DNA of 64,000 nt from Bryobacterales bacterium (GCA_003166865.1 PMUP01000050.1:28283-92282), one strand, 5' to 3'. Counted from the stretch's first letter, positions 48,508 through 57,879 are shown. The notes: generated by a model not told the origin, from the letters alone. A program made the numbers and translations.

Positions 48508-50327
48508 GGCGGGGCGACTTTGCGATCCAGCCAATCGCGCACCACGCCGAAGACTTCGTGATTGTTTTTCTCGAGCAACATCAAGTTGCCGTTGCCCACG
48601 ATGCCATAATCGCGTAGGCGTACCATCTCTGCCGAGCAACCCGCTTGCTTCAAAAACTCGACATTGGCCACGGGTGATCCGCCGCCGCCGAATTCGGTGG
48701 TGAGCCATCCAATCGGAATGCCCCGCAAGTTTTTCCACTTGCGCGCCGGTTCGGCTTGGAGCTTGAAGGGCGACACGACAGGGCGCGGTGAATCGGGCGG
48801 CGGGGTGTGGTCGACTAATTGGAACTGCGCGGGGTCGGTGACGGGCGGATCGTAAGCGATCGGGCTCGCCGTCAATCCCCAACGAAGTTGCTGGGCGAAT
48901 GGATTGCCGTTGATCTCCATGCAGAAGATGCCCTTGACGAGGTTGGGACGGCGGTCGGCCACGCCCCAGCCGAAGAATCCTCCGAAAGCGTGCGTGAGCA
49001 AAATGCAGGGACCGATGCGGTCCACCAACTCCACGCCGCCACGCCACGCAAGATCGCTGTGGAAGGCTTCGTCCATCACATTGCCGGATTCGTTGGCCAT
49101 GAACTGATCGATGAGCGGATCGTTCATGCCACCGGGACCGGGCCACTGCGCGGTGTTGAACACGACGGGCGTCTGCACCAGACCCTCGTAGGGCGGAACG
49201 TTCGGCAAATGGCTGGGACCGAGCGCGTCGGGATGATACGGCGAGCGGCCGTAACTCGGGCGATCCAGCCAATACACGCCGTAGCCTGCTTGCACAAAAT
49301 AGTGAACCCATCCGGGACGTCCGCCGATACCCATCATGTGGCAGCCCTGCCCGCCGCCGCCATGCACCATGACGACCGGATACTGGTAGCGCTTCTCGGC
49401 GGGGATCATGTACTGCACGTACATCTGCCCTTGCGCGATGGTTCCGTAGGGCATTGGTTTGCGTTGTACGCCGACCCAGAAGCAGCCTTGATCGGCGAGT
49501 TTGAGCGCGGTGGATTCGCGGTTGGGCTTGACCTCGACGGCGGGAGCGGGGACCGGCGGCGTTGCCTCAGAGAGCCTGTCCAGCTCGGCGCGCACCGATT
49601 CGGGTGATTGCTCGATCGCAACGATTCCCTTCACCAGGTTCGGGCGTTCTTGCGCGGTCACCCGCGCGAACGCCGCGCCGTCGCCCTGCGTGATCAGGAT
49701 GGCGGGGCCGATTTCATCGAGAAGCTTTGCTCCGCGCGTGCGCCAAATATTCTGCGTGAGTGGATTGTTGGGGGCCATCGGCTGGCCCATGGAGGCGACA
49801 ATTTGCGCGACGGCTGGAGCGTTGGTGTCGGCTACGCCCATATTGCGCGCGACGCTTTCGAAGGTGGGAGCTTGAGCATCGAAATAACCGTGCACCCAGG
49901 GATGATACGGATTGCGGCCTTGGCCGGGGCGATCGAGCACGTAAACCTTGTAGCCTTGTTCCAACAGGAGCGTGGCCCAGCCGCGGCGGCCGTCCGGCGT
50001 GCTGATCCAATCGGAGCCTTGTCCGTAGCCGCCATGGATCAGGACCACGGGATAGGGGTGGCGCACTTCGCGCGGAATCCAGTGCTCGACGTACATCTGC
50101 ATTCCGTTGCACATGGTTCCTCGGGCAAGCGTGGCGTGCTCGACGCCAAACCAGAAGTAGCTCCAGTCGGCGATATCGAGAATCGGGCCGGGCGCGACGG
50201 GCGTCGCAGGCAGGGTTTGCGCGGGCGCAGGGCGAGGAGCGGCAACGGCAGCCGCGGCTGTCATCAGAGCCGCCAGGTCACGGCGGGTAATCCCGGATTT
50301 CGGGAGGTCCATCATTACATCGGGCAT
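48498..50327 (-). CDS. Tat-exported tandem alpha/beta-hydrolase, both nucleophile sites degenerate
   Basis: A 609-residue protein with a twin-arginine-like signal (ITRRDLAALMTAAAA). Two homologous halves follow: about 45-250 and 275-605. Each has an FW-GV start, MYV, an oxyanion loop (VVLIHGGYGQG; VVMVHGGGGQG) and a RPxxGRxPYHP stretch. Each also has ILLT/ILIT followed by the nucleophile elbow and RPNLVKGI. In this family the elbow should hold Ser (T-H-S-x-G). Here it is TQGDG (Gly215) in half one and THAFGG (Ala447) in half two. The later GNGH, expected to carry the catalytic His, reads GNGN. So the fold is kept while catalysis is probably lost. A binding role is likely. Confidence 0.88.
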   Translation of the reverse strand: MPDVMMDLPKSGITRRDLAALMTAAAAVAAPRPAPAQTLPATPVAPGPILDIADWSYFWFGVEHATLARGTMCNGMQMYVEHWIPREVRHPYPVVLIHGGYGQGSDWISTPDGRRGWATLLLEQGYKVYVLDRPGQGRNPYHPWVHGYFDAQAPTFESVARNMGVADTNAPAVAQIVASMGQPMAPNNPLTQNIWRTRGAKLLDEIGPAILITQGDGAAFARVTAQERPNLVKGIVAIEQSPESVRAELDRLSEATPPVPAPAVEVKPNRESTALKLADQGCFWVGVQRKPMPYGTIAQGQMYVQYMIPAEKRYQYPVVMVHGGGGQGCHMMGIGGRPGWVHYFVQAGYGVYWLDRPSYGRSPYHPDALGPSHLPNVPPYEGLVQTPVVFNTAQWPGPGGMNDPLIDQFMANESGNVMDEAFHSDLAWRGGVELVDRIGPCILLTHAFGGFFGWGVADRRPNLVKGIFCMEINGNPFAQQLRWGLTASPIAYDPPVTDPAQFQLVDHTPPPDSPRPVVSPFKLQAEPARKWKNLRGIPIGWLTTEFGGGGSPVANVEFLKQAGCSAEMVRLRDYGIVGNGNLMLLEKNNHEVFGVVRDWLDRKVAPPYS

Positions 50328-50364
50328 TATATCGCTGGAGTCGGGGCCGTGCTAATCTCGGCGC

Positions 50365-50724
50365 ATGGAAAAGGTGAACGTCCGCGAGAAGCTGGCGCTG
50401 TTCTCCGACCACTGGAATCCGCGGGTGGTGGGAGAGCTGAATGGCCAGCACGTGAAGCTGGTCAAGTTTCAAGGCGAGTTTGTGTGGCACGATCATGCAG
50501 CCGAAGACGAGCTATTCCTGGTGGTGCGCGGCAGTTTCCGGATGGACTTTCGAGACCGCAGCGTGACGCTGAAGGAAGGCGAGTTCATCATTGTTCCGCG
50601 CGGAGTGGAGCACCGTCCGGTGGCCGAGCAGGAAGTGGAAGTGATGCTGTTCGAGCCGGCCGAGATCAAGCACACCGGCGAGGTGGAGAGCGAGCTCACG
50701 GTGCACGAGTTCGAGCGGATTTAG
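50365..50724 (+). CDS. Small cupin protein
   Basis: A 119-residue cytoplasmic single-cupin protein. The metal-binding pattern is visible: WHDHAAEDELFLVVRGSFRM, then FIIVPRGVEHRPVAEQEVEV. The ligands would be H, H and E plus the later H in VEHRP. Complete length. Divergent from the tandem-hydrolase gene and convergent with the membrane-protein gene. Function unknown. Confidence 0.9.
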   Translation: MEKVNVREKLALFSDHWNPRVVGELNGQHVKLVKFQGEFVWHDHAAEDELFLVVRGSFRMDFRDRSVTLKEGEFIIVPRGVEHRPVAEQEVEVMLFEPAEIKHTGEVESELTVHEFERI

Positions 50725-50744
50725 GTGCGAGCCGATCTCGCGAT

Positions 50745-52709
50745 TCAGTTCTTGCTCGTTTGGGAATCTCTCAATTCGAAGGGCGGCTGGGCTGGAACAA
50801 TCCGCCAGGGAAACGTAGTTTTGTTTCCCAAAGTAGGGTCCCAGCCGAAATGAATCTGCGAAGGCGCCGTAACCAAAAAACGCAGGTGGTGCCGCAGTAC
50901 GACCTTGCCGTTCCAGCTCACGGTCATGGTGCGGTCCTCCGGAGTAAATTCGAGTCCCACGCGGTTCAATCCGGGAGCGTAGGCGACGTCGACCCATTGC
51001 CAATCAGGCGACCGATAGGAAGTTTCGGAAAGCAACCTGATTCGACCGTCGCCCAGGCACCAGGACGATAACAGATAGCGAGTGCCGAATTCGCCCGTCG
51101 TTATCAGCGGCTCCTTGCTAGGTGCACAGGGCACAGGGAACTCGAACGAGGCCTGAACGCGAAGAGCTGGGTTCTCTAGCGGTCGAAAGCGCTCAAAGGG
51201 ACTGAACCATTTTGCAAGCCTCGTGTACGAGGCTGGGCTGGCCTGAACGAATTGATCGTACGGCCCCTGGACTGCAAGAGCCAGATTGGCGCTGATCGTG
51301 TAAAGGAGGAGACCAACCAGCGCCACGCCGGCAAGCGCACTGGCCCACTTTCGCAGAGACGCAACGAGCACGCATGCGATCACGCACGCGACGAACACCA
51401 GGAAGGGCGCGAAATCCACTTCGTACCGCTGCGACGTTAATCCGGTGGCGGCAAGGAATAGAATGCAGCCGGCGGTGAACGCAAGCATTGCTGAGACGAA
51501 CGCGAAAACGCCGCGGCTGCCTGCAAATCGCTTCCGGCAGAAGGGTATCAGCAAAGCGATCAATGCGATGGGGCTGAGGGCAAAAACACCGCCGGTAAGT
51601 TCCAGGAAGTAGCGTGCCGGCAGTACGTTAATCGCTGCGTCGAAAGGCTGGCGCAAGGCGAGCCGAAAAAACGGAAATTCCGCAACAAGATTCGGCGGGC
51701 ACAGGAGCAGGTAATAGAGGCCGGGTACGATATTTGCCATCGACAAGCGGATATTTTGATAAGAAGCCGCCCAGAGTTGATAGCGTGTCCCGAACTCCAG
51801 GGGATTGCCGAACCTTGCGTAGTTGTAGGCGGCAATCCCGAGGCAGCACGCGATGACCGGGAGGAAAAAGGGGAGAATGTCGCGCCGCAGGCGCTCCGAA
51901 TTCAGAATTCCGAATTCGACACGTGTGCCGGGGTCTCGAACCAAAAGCATAAGAAAGAACGCACACGCGGCCGCAAGACCCAAGTGCGGACGGCAGCCGA
52001 TCGCCAAACCGAAAGAAAGTCCGGAAAGCCCGGCCCACAGGGCTCGCGCGCGAGAGACGGTCAGCCAGCGGAAAAGAAAGTAGAAGCCCGCACTCACACA
52101 GCAAAATCCGCATGCAATCGCAACTTCATAGAGCTTAGCCCGGTGCAGCAAAAACGGTACCGACTGGCCAATGCCGAGAGCCAGCAAGCAAAGCGTCAAT
52201 AGCGTAACCGAGACGCGACTGGAAAAACGCGAGAGCATTTGTCTGAACAATACCGATAGGAAGAAATAGCCACCGAGCGCGAATAGAAACGCGGTGAAGT
52301 TTTCCGGCAGGTCGTGTGCGGTGAGCAGATACCACGGCGCGAACGATAGCAGCACGGGTACAGCTCCGTGATAAAGGTAGTAGTGCTGCTGGTAGAGCAC
52401 GGTATCCAGGAGCCGGTACGGTTCGTTGATACCTGCGTCCCATGGATTGTTGAGTGCAAGCAGTTCGGGCTGCGGTTGTACCGGAAGATACAGTTTTCCG
52501 TGTACGAATGCGCGTGCCAGCAGGTCGTAATATCCTTCTACCGCGTAACTTCCTTTAGCCACAGTGGGACCCGGCAAGCCGTAGTATTGGTCTAATCCAC
52601 TATTCCAGGCAAATCGCTCAGGCACGGCGCCGATGCCGATGACCCAGAAATAAAGGGCGCCCACGATGAGCAACGCTGCCATCCAAGCGACCCGATATTT
52701 GAGGTGCAC
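50745..52709 (-). CDS. Polytopic membrane protein, putative surface-glycan glycosyltransferase
   Basis: A 654-residue protein from GTG 52709, with GGGAGG five bases before it. At least ten membrane helices span residues about 10-490 (YRVAWMAALLIVGALYFWV first). A soluble C-terminal domain (about 510-654) follows. The layout resembles GT-C type glycosyltransferases, but no DxD or similar motif was pinned down by eye. Its 5' end (about 45 codons) is repeated at 58312-58480. Originally it probably followed directly on the GT2-methyltransferase gene that now starts 7 kb away. Likely acts in polysaccharide assembly. Confidence 0.75.
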   Translation of the reverse strand: MHLKYRVAWMAALLIVGALYFWVIGIGAVPERFAWNSGLDQYYGLPGPTVAKGSYAVEGYYDLLARAFVHGKLYLPVQPQPELLALNNPWDAGINEPYRLLDTVLYQQHYYLYHGAVPVLLSFAPWYLLTAHDLPENFTAFLFALGGYFFLSVLFRQMLSRFSSRVSVTLLTLCLLALGIGQSVPFLLHRAKLYEVAIACGFCCVSAGFYFLFRWLTVSRARALWAGLSGLSFGLAIGCRPHLGLAAACAFFLMLLVRDPGTRVEFGILNSERLRRDILPFFLPVIACCLGIAAYNYARFGNPLEFGTRYQLWAASYQNIRLSMANIVPGLYYLLLCPPNLVAEFPFFRLALRQPFDAAINVLPARYFLELTGGVFALSPIALIALLIPFCRKRFAGSRGVFAFVSAMLAFTAGCILFLAATGLTSQRYEVDFAPFLVFVACVIACVLVASLRKWASALAGVALVGLLLYTISANLALAVQGPYDQFVQASPASYTRLAKWFSPFERFRPLENPALRVQASFEFPVPCAPSKEPLITTGEFGTRYLLSSWCLGDGRIRLLSETSYRSPDWQWVDVAYAPGLNRVGLEFTPEDRTMTVSWNGKVVLRHHLRFLVTAPSQIHFGWDPTLGNKTTFPWRIVPAQPPFELRDSQTSKN

Positions 52710-52743
52710 GCACGCCTCCCTGGTCTACCTAGTTTATCGGAGA
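52572..52743. repeat. Direct repeat copy A (intact 5' end of membrane-protein gene)
   Basis: About 170 bp nearly matched by 58312-58480, same orientation. Shared runs include GGCGCCGATGCCGATGACCC, AAATAAAGGGCGCCCAC and CTACCTAGTTTATCGGAGA. Scattered substitutions and a few short indels separate the copies. Copy A holds the translation start and first ~45 codons of the intact gene plus its upstream leader. Confidence 0.9.
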
Positions 52744-53203
52744 ATAGCTGGGGCGCTCTGGCCCACACCCGTGATCAAGTCCTCCATCTCGCGGCAACGT
52801 GCCGCGAATCGTCCGTTGCAGAACTGAAAAGGCAACTGGATGAACTTGGCCCCGATGGGCTCTGGCTTGAAGGGGTCCGAACCTACCTGAGAGATCACGG
52901 ATTCGTTCAGAGTAACGACGAAAGTCTCGCAGAAACCACAGCGGGGCACTGGGGATCACCACTCCGGAACCAGCAGCGTGCATCGCTCAAGGTCGAATTA
53001 GGCTCCGTGTTGCTGGACCGGTTCAGGGAGCCAGGCGAGACTACCCATAACACGAATTAACGGGCGTGAGTACCGCCGGGGAAGTTCCGAGAACCAGACG
53101 TCCGGCTCGCATCCGGCAGTCTCACTTTCCGTATAACCCGTGATACAGGCCTTGGGACTGTCAGCACATTCCGCATGACTCCCTGACAGGCATTTCGCGG
53201 CAG
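52744..53203. other. Start of the inserted segment, no intact gene
   Basis: Open frames are short and unrecognised. One plus-strand frame reads AELKRQLDELGPDGLWLEGV and then, in a shifted frame, GALGITTPE, which could be a decayed helical protein. No signals for a working gene were seen. Confidence 0.4.
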
Positions 53204-53242
53204 TTGGGCAGAGTAAAATGTTACCCATTGGCCTGCTCTGTA

Positions 53243-53320
53243 GGTGACCGTCTCGGCCCCTACGAAATACTCGCGCCCATTGGCGCAGGCGGCATGGGCG
53301 AAGTGTATCGCGCACGCGAC
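53243..53320 (+). pseudogene. Ser/Thr protein kinase N-terminal fragment
   Basis: The frame reads GDRLGPYEILAPIGAGGMGE, then VYRARD, exactly the glycine-rich ATP loop that opens bacterial PknB-type kinases. It then diverges and stops at 53395. No Lys, HRD or DFG regions follow, so only the first ~26 codons remain. Confidence 0.65.
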
Positions 53321-53477
53321 CGTGGTGCTGAATTGGACCGCAGGTTTGAAGAAATAGCGGGCCAACTCCTGTATCATCCCCCATGCGGACAGTGAGAATC
53401 CTTGGCCTGGACGGCATTCTCAATGTACGTATCGCGGGTAATTCGGGACTTGAGCGCAAACCGCATCGTTCCGGTGA

Positions 53478-53606
53478 TACAGTGAGTCTCAAATGGCTCG
53501 GCTGCTGGGTCACGCTTCGGTCCAAACGACCGAGCGCTATCTTGGCACTAAACAGGATTTGGTGCACGCGCCCAACGACTCGATCAAGCTACGAGTACAC
53601 GTGTAG
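53478..53606 (+). pseudogene. Tyrosine recombinase C-terminal remnant (islet left end)
   Basis: A start-less frame reads MARLLGHASVQTTERYLGT, then KQDLVHAPNDSIKLRVHV and TAG at 53604-53606. GH(x7)TERY is the box II His and the catalytic Tyr of phage-type integrases. The Arg-bearing middle is missing. It complements the N-terminal/middle integrase piece at 57880-58311. Confidence 0.8.
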
Positions 53607-53775
53607 AAGCTTACAACTCCTCGCAACGTGCTGCCGCCGAAATTCAAGCACGCTGACAACATGGGTGCGCCGCACAACCAATCTTTAGGCAACCAACGTC
53701 TTTTTAGGTAGCCAACGTCGCGCGATCCATTGTTCTAGCACGAACAATAGCGCAAAAGGCGCTCAGCCCTAACAG

Positions 53776-54438
53776 TTAGCCGAAATGGTTATGACGCTTT
53801 TCCGCAATCAAGACTAGATACTCGCCCCACCAGATGGGACGATCAAACCTTTTCAGGACGGGAACCAGCGGAGCGGGAGTGTTGTTTTGGGAGATCATTC
53901 CGGTGGTGAGGGACTTAACCACCCGAAGTCCGGAGCTAGCAAGTTCCGCATCCAACCTTGCCATGCACGATTTCAAGACTCCTCGTTCAGCCCGAACGAC
54001 AAGCGAAAGAGCGAACATCAAGGGATTGTAGCGGTTCGGCTCGAGGAAAACCACGTATCGGCGGCTGGCACGCGCCATTTCCCTAATCACGCGCTCGCGG
54101 TCGTCTACATGGTGCAGCAAGTTAGCTTCGAACACGACGTCGAAATGTTCGTCCGGAAAGGGAAGCGAGGTCGCATCTCCACAGACCAGGCGAGAATGCG
54201 CGTTTTGGCCTAGCAGGTGACGCGAAAAATCTAGGCCCGTCACGTCCGCGCCAGCATTCGCAAACCTCAAAGTGAAGATTCCGTTTCCGCACCCCACGTC
54301 CAATACCCGTCCTCGTAACGGAACGTGTTGCTTTATGAACTGAACCTTGGGGTCCGCGTATGCGCCCACCACAGGATGCAGCGGATCGCGATAAGCGACC
54401 TGGTCAAAATACTCCGACTGCAACGCATTGTCACTCAT
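53776..54438 (-). CDS. SAM-dependent methyltransferase, class I
   Basis: About 220 residues from ATG 54438 (MSDNALQSEYFDQVAYRD); an upstream ATG at 54474 is possible. The SAM motif VLDVGCGNGIFTLRF, then GLDFS, then LVCGDATSLPFPDEHFDVVF and NLLHHVDD are those of class I methyltransferases. The tail (FDRPIWWGEYLVLIAEKR) is usual for glycan- or lipid-linked small-molecule methyltransferases near glycosyltransferase genes. It is 56 bp downstream of the second methyltransferase on the same strand. Substrate unknown. Confidence 0.88.
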   Translation of the reverse strand: MSDNALQSEYFDQVAYRDPLHPVVGAYADPKVQFIKQHVPLRGRVLDVGCGNGIFTLRFANAGADVTGLDFSRHLLGQNAHSRLVCGDATSLPFPDEHFDVVFEANLLHHVDDRERVIREMARASRRYVVFLEPNRYNPLMFALSLVVRAERGVLKSCMARLDAELASSGLRVVKSLTTGMISQNNTPAPLVPVLKRFDRPIWWGEYLVLIAEKRHNHFG

Positions 54439-54494
54439 TTCGAATTCTCTCTTGCGATGATTTGCTATCGGCATTAGAGACTGGAAGCGGGCTC

Positions 54495-55184
54495 TCAGCC
54501 GGACCGCCCGGGAGTACCAGCCAGCACGTAATACTGAGCACCCAACGGCACTTTTACAAACAACGGTTCGATAAAGCGAAGAGGCGCCAAAGCTTTTGGC
54601 ATGTAAAACAGAAAGCGCGTCCCGTATACGTGGAAGCCGGCTGCTTTGACTCGGGTGCGCGCTTCAAGAAATGACAGCGGGATCGCGTCGCGATCGAACG
54701 GAATCCGGCGCATCACCATTCGAGCGCCCGGATTCCACGGATTATTCTCAAAGAGGGCTAGGTGCGCACCCGGTGTGAGGAGTTCCCGGATCATCACCAG
54801 GGTTGACTGCCGCTCAGATGGAAGAATGTGGTGAAAGACTCCATTGATGTAACAGAGGTCGAACGGCTCCAGCCGCGGCAAATCAGCAATGTTCTCGAAC
54901 CTGACCCGATTCGAACCAAGAGTCATTTTCGCGTGCCGAAGGGCTTCCTGGGAAAGATCCGCTCCGACGATTTGGGCGGTTGGGAAAGCGTCGGCCAGCT
55001 TCGCGCAAGATTTCCCAGTCCCACAGCCGAAGTCCAAGATGCGGCGAGGACTGGGAGGTACTTGCGATCGCATGTCTTGAATCCGCCCCGAAATGAAAAA
55101 CTCCTGGTTCTCGCCGGACAAGCCAATGCCTCGGTTAAGCATGGCTTCATACTCAGCAGCCCGATCAAACAATTGTTCCGGCAT
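54495..55184 (-). CDS. SAM-dependent methyltransferase, class I
   Basis: The start at ATG 55184 (MPEQLFDRAAEYEAML) with GGAG ten bases upstream is preferred; the open frame reaches 55247 with a non-family N-terminus. About 229 residues. RILDFGCGTGKSCAKL is the SAM motif, followed by VGADLSQEAL and LCYINGVFHHI. It overlaps the end of the GT2 gene by 20 bases, so it is translated from the same message. Probably methylates a glycan or lipid precursor. Confidence 0.88.
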   Translation of the reverse strand: MPEQLFDRAAEYEAMLNRGIGLSGENQEFFISGRIQDMRSQVPPSPRRILDFGCGTGKSCAKLADAFPTAQIVGADLSQEALRHAKMTLGSNRVRFENIADLPRLEPFDLCYINGVFHHILPSERQSTLVMIRELLTPGAHLALFENNPWNPGARMVMRRIPFDRDAIPLSFLEARTRVKAAGFHVYGTRFLFYMPKALAPLRFIEPLFVKVPLGAQYYVLAGTPGRSG

Positions 55185-56433
55185 TTTTCTCAGTCTCCAG
55201 TTCAGCCGGCGGGGAGATATGGCTGCGCAACAGCAACGCCGTCCCAAACGTTTGCATCTTCAGATACTCCAGGCGGCTGCCGACCAGAGTGAGCACGTAA
55301 TCGATCGCTCGCGTAACCCACAGGATAATCGCCACCGCGAAGCAAAACGACATCACTACATATCTGGACCAGTGTTCATACGTCATACCCGTGGTCAGGC
55401 GGTCGAAAAGACTGGATACCACCAGCAGGCCGCCAACTACAGAGAAGCCAACCGGTACGGTCCAGAACCAGCGCGTTTGAAAGAGCCAGGTGCTCGAGCG
55501 GCTTCTTGCGCTACCCGACTCGTCAGCCAGGGCGATGGACGTCATGCGGCCGGTCAAATAACTTGCGCAGAAGCAAAGACAAGCTGTCATCCCAGAAAGG
55601 TCGCTGATCAGGAAACGGTAGATCATCCACTCCGCGACCGAGCGATTGCGAAAATAGTAAAGCATGGGAGACCACATGAGCGCGGCCGCGAAGACCGCAA
55701 AAACAATTGCCAACAGACCCAGCGGACGCGACGGGCGATAGAGGAACGCGGCTTCCAGGATAACTTTTAGGAAACGCAAACCGTCCTTGGCGACCCTCAG
55801 CTTCGATTCTCCGGATCGCTCGTGATACGGCATGTCCACCTCAACGATTCTGGTGCCCTCACTCAGCATCGCGCGCGCGCTCATGGCAGGCGTGAAGTGC
55901 AACCCGTCCGGGAGTGGATACAGACGGTCCAGGCTGGACCTTCGTACAACGCGCATGCCGCTGGCAGTGTCGCGAACGGACGAGGAGGAGAAGACGCTCA
56001 GGATGGTGGCAAAAATGAAGTTCCCGATTCTACGGATCGGCGGCATCTGGCTGTTCGTATTCAAGCGGCAGCCCAGCACCACGTCCGCGTTTTCAGCCAC
56101 GGCGGTTTTACACAGCGTCGCGAAGAACTTCGGGTCGCAGGTTCCGTCGGCATCGAGGAACCCCAGCAGATCTGCGTCGGACTGCCGCCAAGCCTCTTTG
56201 ATTGCAGCGCCGTAGCCTTTATTTTGCGGGAAGACGATGAGATTGATAGAGTCCGTATGCTGGCTGGCTCGCTCCACGGTGCGATCGGTGGACCCGTCAC
56301 TGACCACCGTGATGGCCACTTCGGTGGCCGGCGAATTCGCGCAGATAAACTCGCGCGCCTCGATCGATCTCCGAATGATGGAGTCGATGCTTTCTTCTTC
56401 ATTCAGCGCCGGTATGGCAATTAGCAATTTCAT
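55165..56433 (-). CDS. GT2-type glycosyltransferase with C-terminal membrane domain
   Basis: A 422-residue protein. The GT-A part has LLIAIPALNEEESID, TVVSDGSTDRTVERA, FLDADGTCDP (D-x-D type) and YHERSGESKLRVAKDGLRFLK, as in dolichol-phosphate mannose synthase-like enzymes. From about residue 230 there are four to six membrane helices. Such enzymes load a sugar from a nucleotide donor on a polyprenyl phosphate. galE lies 18 bp upstream and could supply the sugar donor. Second gene of the galE-GT2-MT-MT operon. Confidence 0.92.
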   Translation of the reverse strand: MKLLIAIPALNEEESIDSIIRRSIEAREFICANSPATEVAITVVSDGSTDRTVERASQHTDSINLIVFPQNKGYGAAIKEAWRQSDADLLGFLDADGTCDPKFFATLCKTAVAENADVVLGCRLNTNSQMPPIRRIGNFIFATILSVFSSSSVRDTASGMRVVRRSSLDRLYPLPDGLHFTPAMSARAMLSEGTRIVEVDMPYHERSGESKLRVAKDGLRFLKVILEAAFLYRPSRPLGLLAIVFAVFAAALMWSPMLYYFRNRSVAEWMIYRFLISDLSGMTACLCFCASYLTGRMTSIALADESGSARSRSSTWLFQTRWFWTVPVGFSVVGGLLVVSSLFDRLTTGMTYEHWSRYVVMSFCFAVAIILWVTRAIDYVLTLVGSRLEYLKMQTFGTALLLRSHISPPAELETEKNAGTIV

Positions 56434-56451
56434 GAGCCTCTTACCTGCACT

Positions 56452-57483
56452 TTAGCTATCGGTATTGCACATCCTTGCCTCCACGGCGGCGCCGTGAAGT
56501 GCTGTATGCCAACTCCACGCGGTCTGAACGATGCTGCCGAGATCGGAATAGCGCGGGCGCCATCCTGGGCGCCGTACCGCTTCCTTGGCGTCCGCTAACA
56601 ACTCGGCGGGATCGCCAGCCCGGCGGGGGTGGTCCTTAAACGGGACTTTTCGCCCGCTGGCGTGCTCGATTGCCGAAATAACTTGTCGCACAGAGTGCCC
56701 CGTTCCCGTGCCGAGATTGAATGCCGCCGGCGCTCCGCCCGACTCGAGATACTGCATTGCGGCCACGTGAGCATCGGCTAGATCAGTCACATGAATATAA
56801 TCGCGCACCGCTGTGCCGTCTATGGTGTCATAATCCGTGCCATAGACTTCCATGGTGGACCGAGAGCCAAGCGCCGCAGCAATGATGCGCGGAATCAGGT
56901 GCGGTTCAGGCTCGTGCATCTCACCGAGTTCCCCCTCCGGGTCAGCGCCCGCAGCGTTGAAATAGCGCAAAATCGAGTATCGCAGACCGTACGCGCGGGC
57001 ATACCAGAACAGCGTCTTTTCCACCATGAGCTTGGATTCGCCATAAGGATTGACAGGCTGCTGGGGATGCTCCTCCGTAATGGGGATCGTCTTGGGGTGG
57101 CCGTAAGTCGCGCAGGAGGATGAGAAAACGATGCTGGCGACGCCGTGGTCCAGCATACTCTCAAGCAAACTCAGAGTACCGCCCACATTGTTCTGAAAAT
57201 ACAATTGCGGTGCACCCATGGACTCGCCGACGTAAGCACCGCCTGCAAAGTGGATTACTGCCGCGATCGGATAAGTTTCGAAGACCCTATTCAGCGCAGT
57301 CTTGTCCGCCAGATCTGTTTCGATGAACGGTCCCCATCGTACTGCCGATCGGTGGCCGGTCCGCAGATCGTCGACAACAACCGGATAGTAGCCTGCGCGA
57401 GCTAGCGCCTTAGCGCTATGACTACCAATGTACCCGGCGCCGCCAGTGATCAGAACATCGATACGGTCTCGCGAATCAACCAC
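56452..57483 (-). CDS. galE: UDP-glucose 4-epimerase
   Basis: The GTG at 57483 is chosen because AAAGGA lies seven bases before it and it gives the usual length (343 residues); a TTG at 57519 is also in frame. The dinucleotide motif VLITGGAGYIGSH is followed by IHFAGGAYVGES, the Ser in VFSSSCATYG and YGESK (Tyr-x3-Lys), then YFNAAGADPEGELGE and the C-terminal GWRPRYSDL. All catalytic residues of GalE are in place. It interconverts UDP-glucose and UDP-galactose, feeding the GT2 gene 18 bp downstream. Confidence 0.94.
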   Translation of the reverse strand: MVDSRDRIDVLITGGAGYIGSHSAKALARAGYYPVVVDDLRTGHRSAVRWGPFIETDLADKTALNRVFETYPIAAVIHFAGGAYVGESMGAPQLYFQNNVGGTLSLLESMLDHGVASIVFSSSCATYGHPKTIPITEEHPQQPVNPYGESKLMVEKTLFWYARAYGLRYSILRYFNAAGADPEGELGEMHEPEPHLIPRIIAAALGSRSTMEVYGTDYDTIDGTAVRDYIHVTDLADAHVAAMQYLESGGAPAAFNLGTGTGHSVRQVISAIEHASGRKVPFKDHPRRAGDPAELLADAKEAVRRPGWRPRYSDLGSIVQTAWSWHTALHGAAVEARMCNTDS

Positions 57484-57519
57484 CGCCCTGTCCTTTCGTA
57501 GGTATTCCCTAGTGGGCAA

Positions 57520-57875
57520 AAATAGTAGAGCTGAAGGCTCCAGCCTTGATGTTCACGATAACAAAGTAAGGGTTGCGAGTGGTTGCGATGGGATGTCGCA
57601 CTGCGGGTGGCCAGTTCCAGCACGGAGCTGCCCGTGCTGGTGTGACGGCCATAGGGAGATCGGAACCTCGCGTTGCTGGTGTACCTCCCAGATCATTTCT
57701 ACGAATCCCGAGGATGAAGGCCGCATTCTACCGACGATCCGAAGATTCAATACGAGGGCGATCAGCCCACTGGAACCCGTTACGAGAACTGTGCGTCCCA
57801 TGAATTCAGTACCCTCCGTTGGGTCGCAATGCTGCTGCCCAGCAGAGGCAGTTGGTGTGATCGAGAATATAGCTT
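57520..57875. other. Intergenic, one gene-start fragment
   Basis: No intact gene. It contains the first codons of an epimerase-like gene (57760-57801, minus) and otherwise unrecognised sequence. Part of the inserted segment. Confidence 0.45.
57760..57801 (-). pseudogene. NAD-dependent epimerase/dehydratase, N-terminal stub
   Basis: ATG 57801 opens MGRTVLVTGSSGLI, the start of the Rossmann GxxGxxG motif of SDR epimerases, after which the sequence is unrelated and the frame stops at 57553. Only ~14 family-like codons remain. Because the match is short, chance similarity is not excluded. Confidence 0.4.
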
Positions 57876-57879
57876 ATGG

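Noticed and set aside
48055-49311. 418-codon minus-strand frame
   Set aside because: Overlaps DUF6152 and the tandem hydrolase in another frame; its NTRNTR-like run is only the 9-bp repeat read in a second frame.
49608-51071. 487-codon plus-strand frame
   Set aside because: Runs antisense through three real genes (hydrolase, membrane protein) and across a cupin in another frame; no own signals.
52704-53060. 118-codon plus-strand frame at the islet edge
   Set aside because: Starts inside the direct repeat, no ribosome binding site, no recognisable domain across its length.
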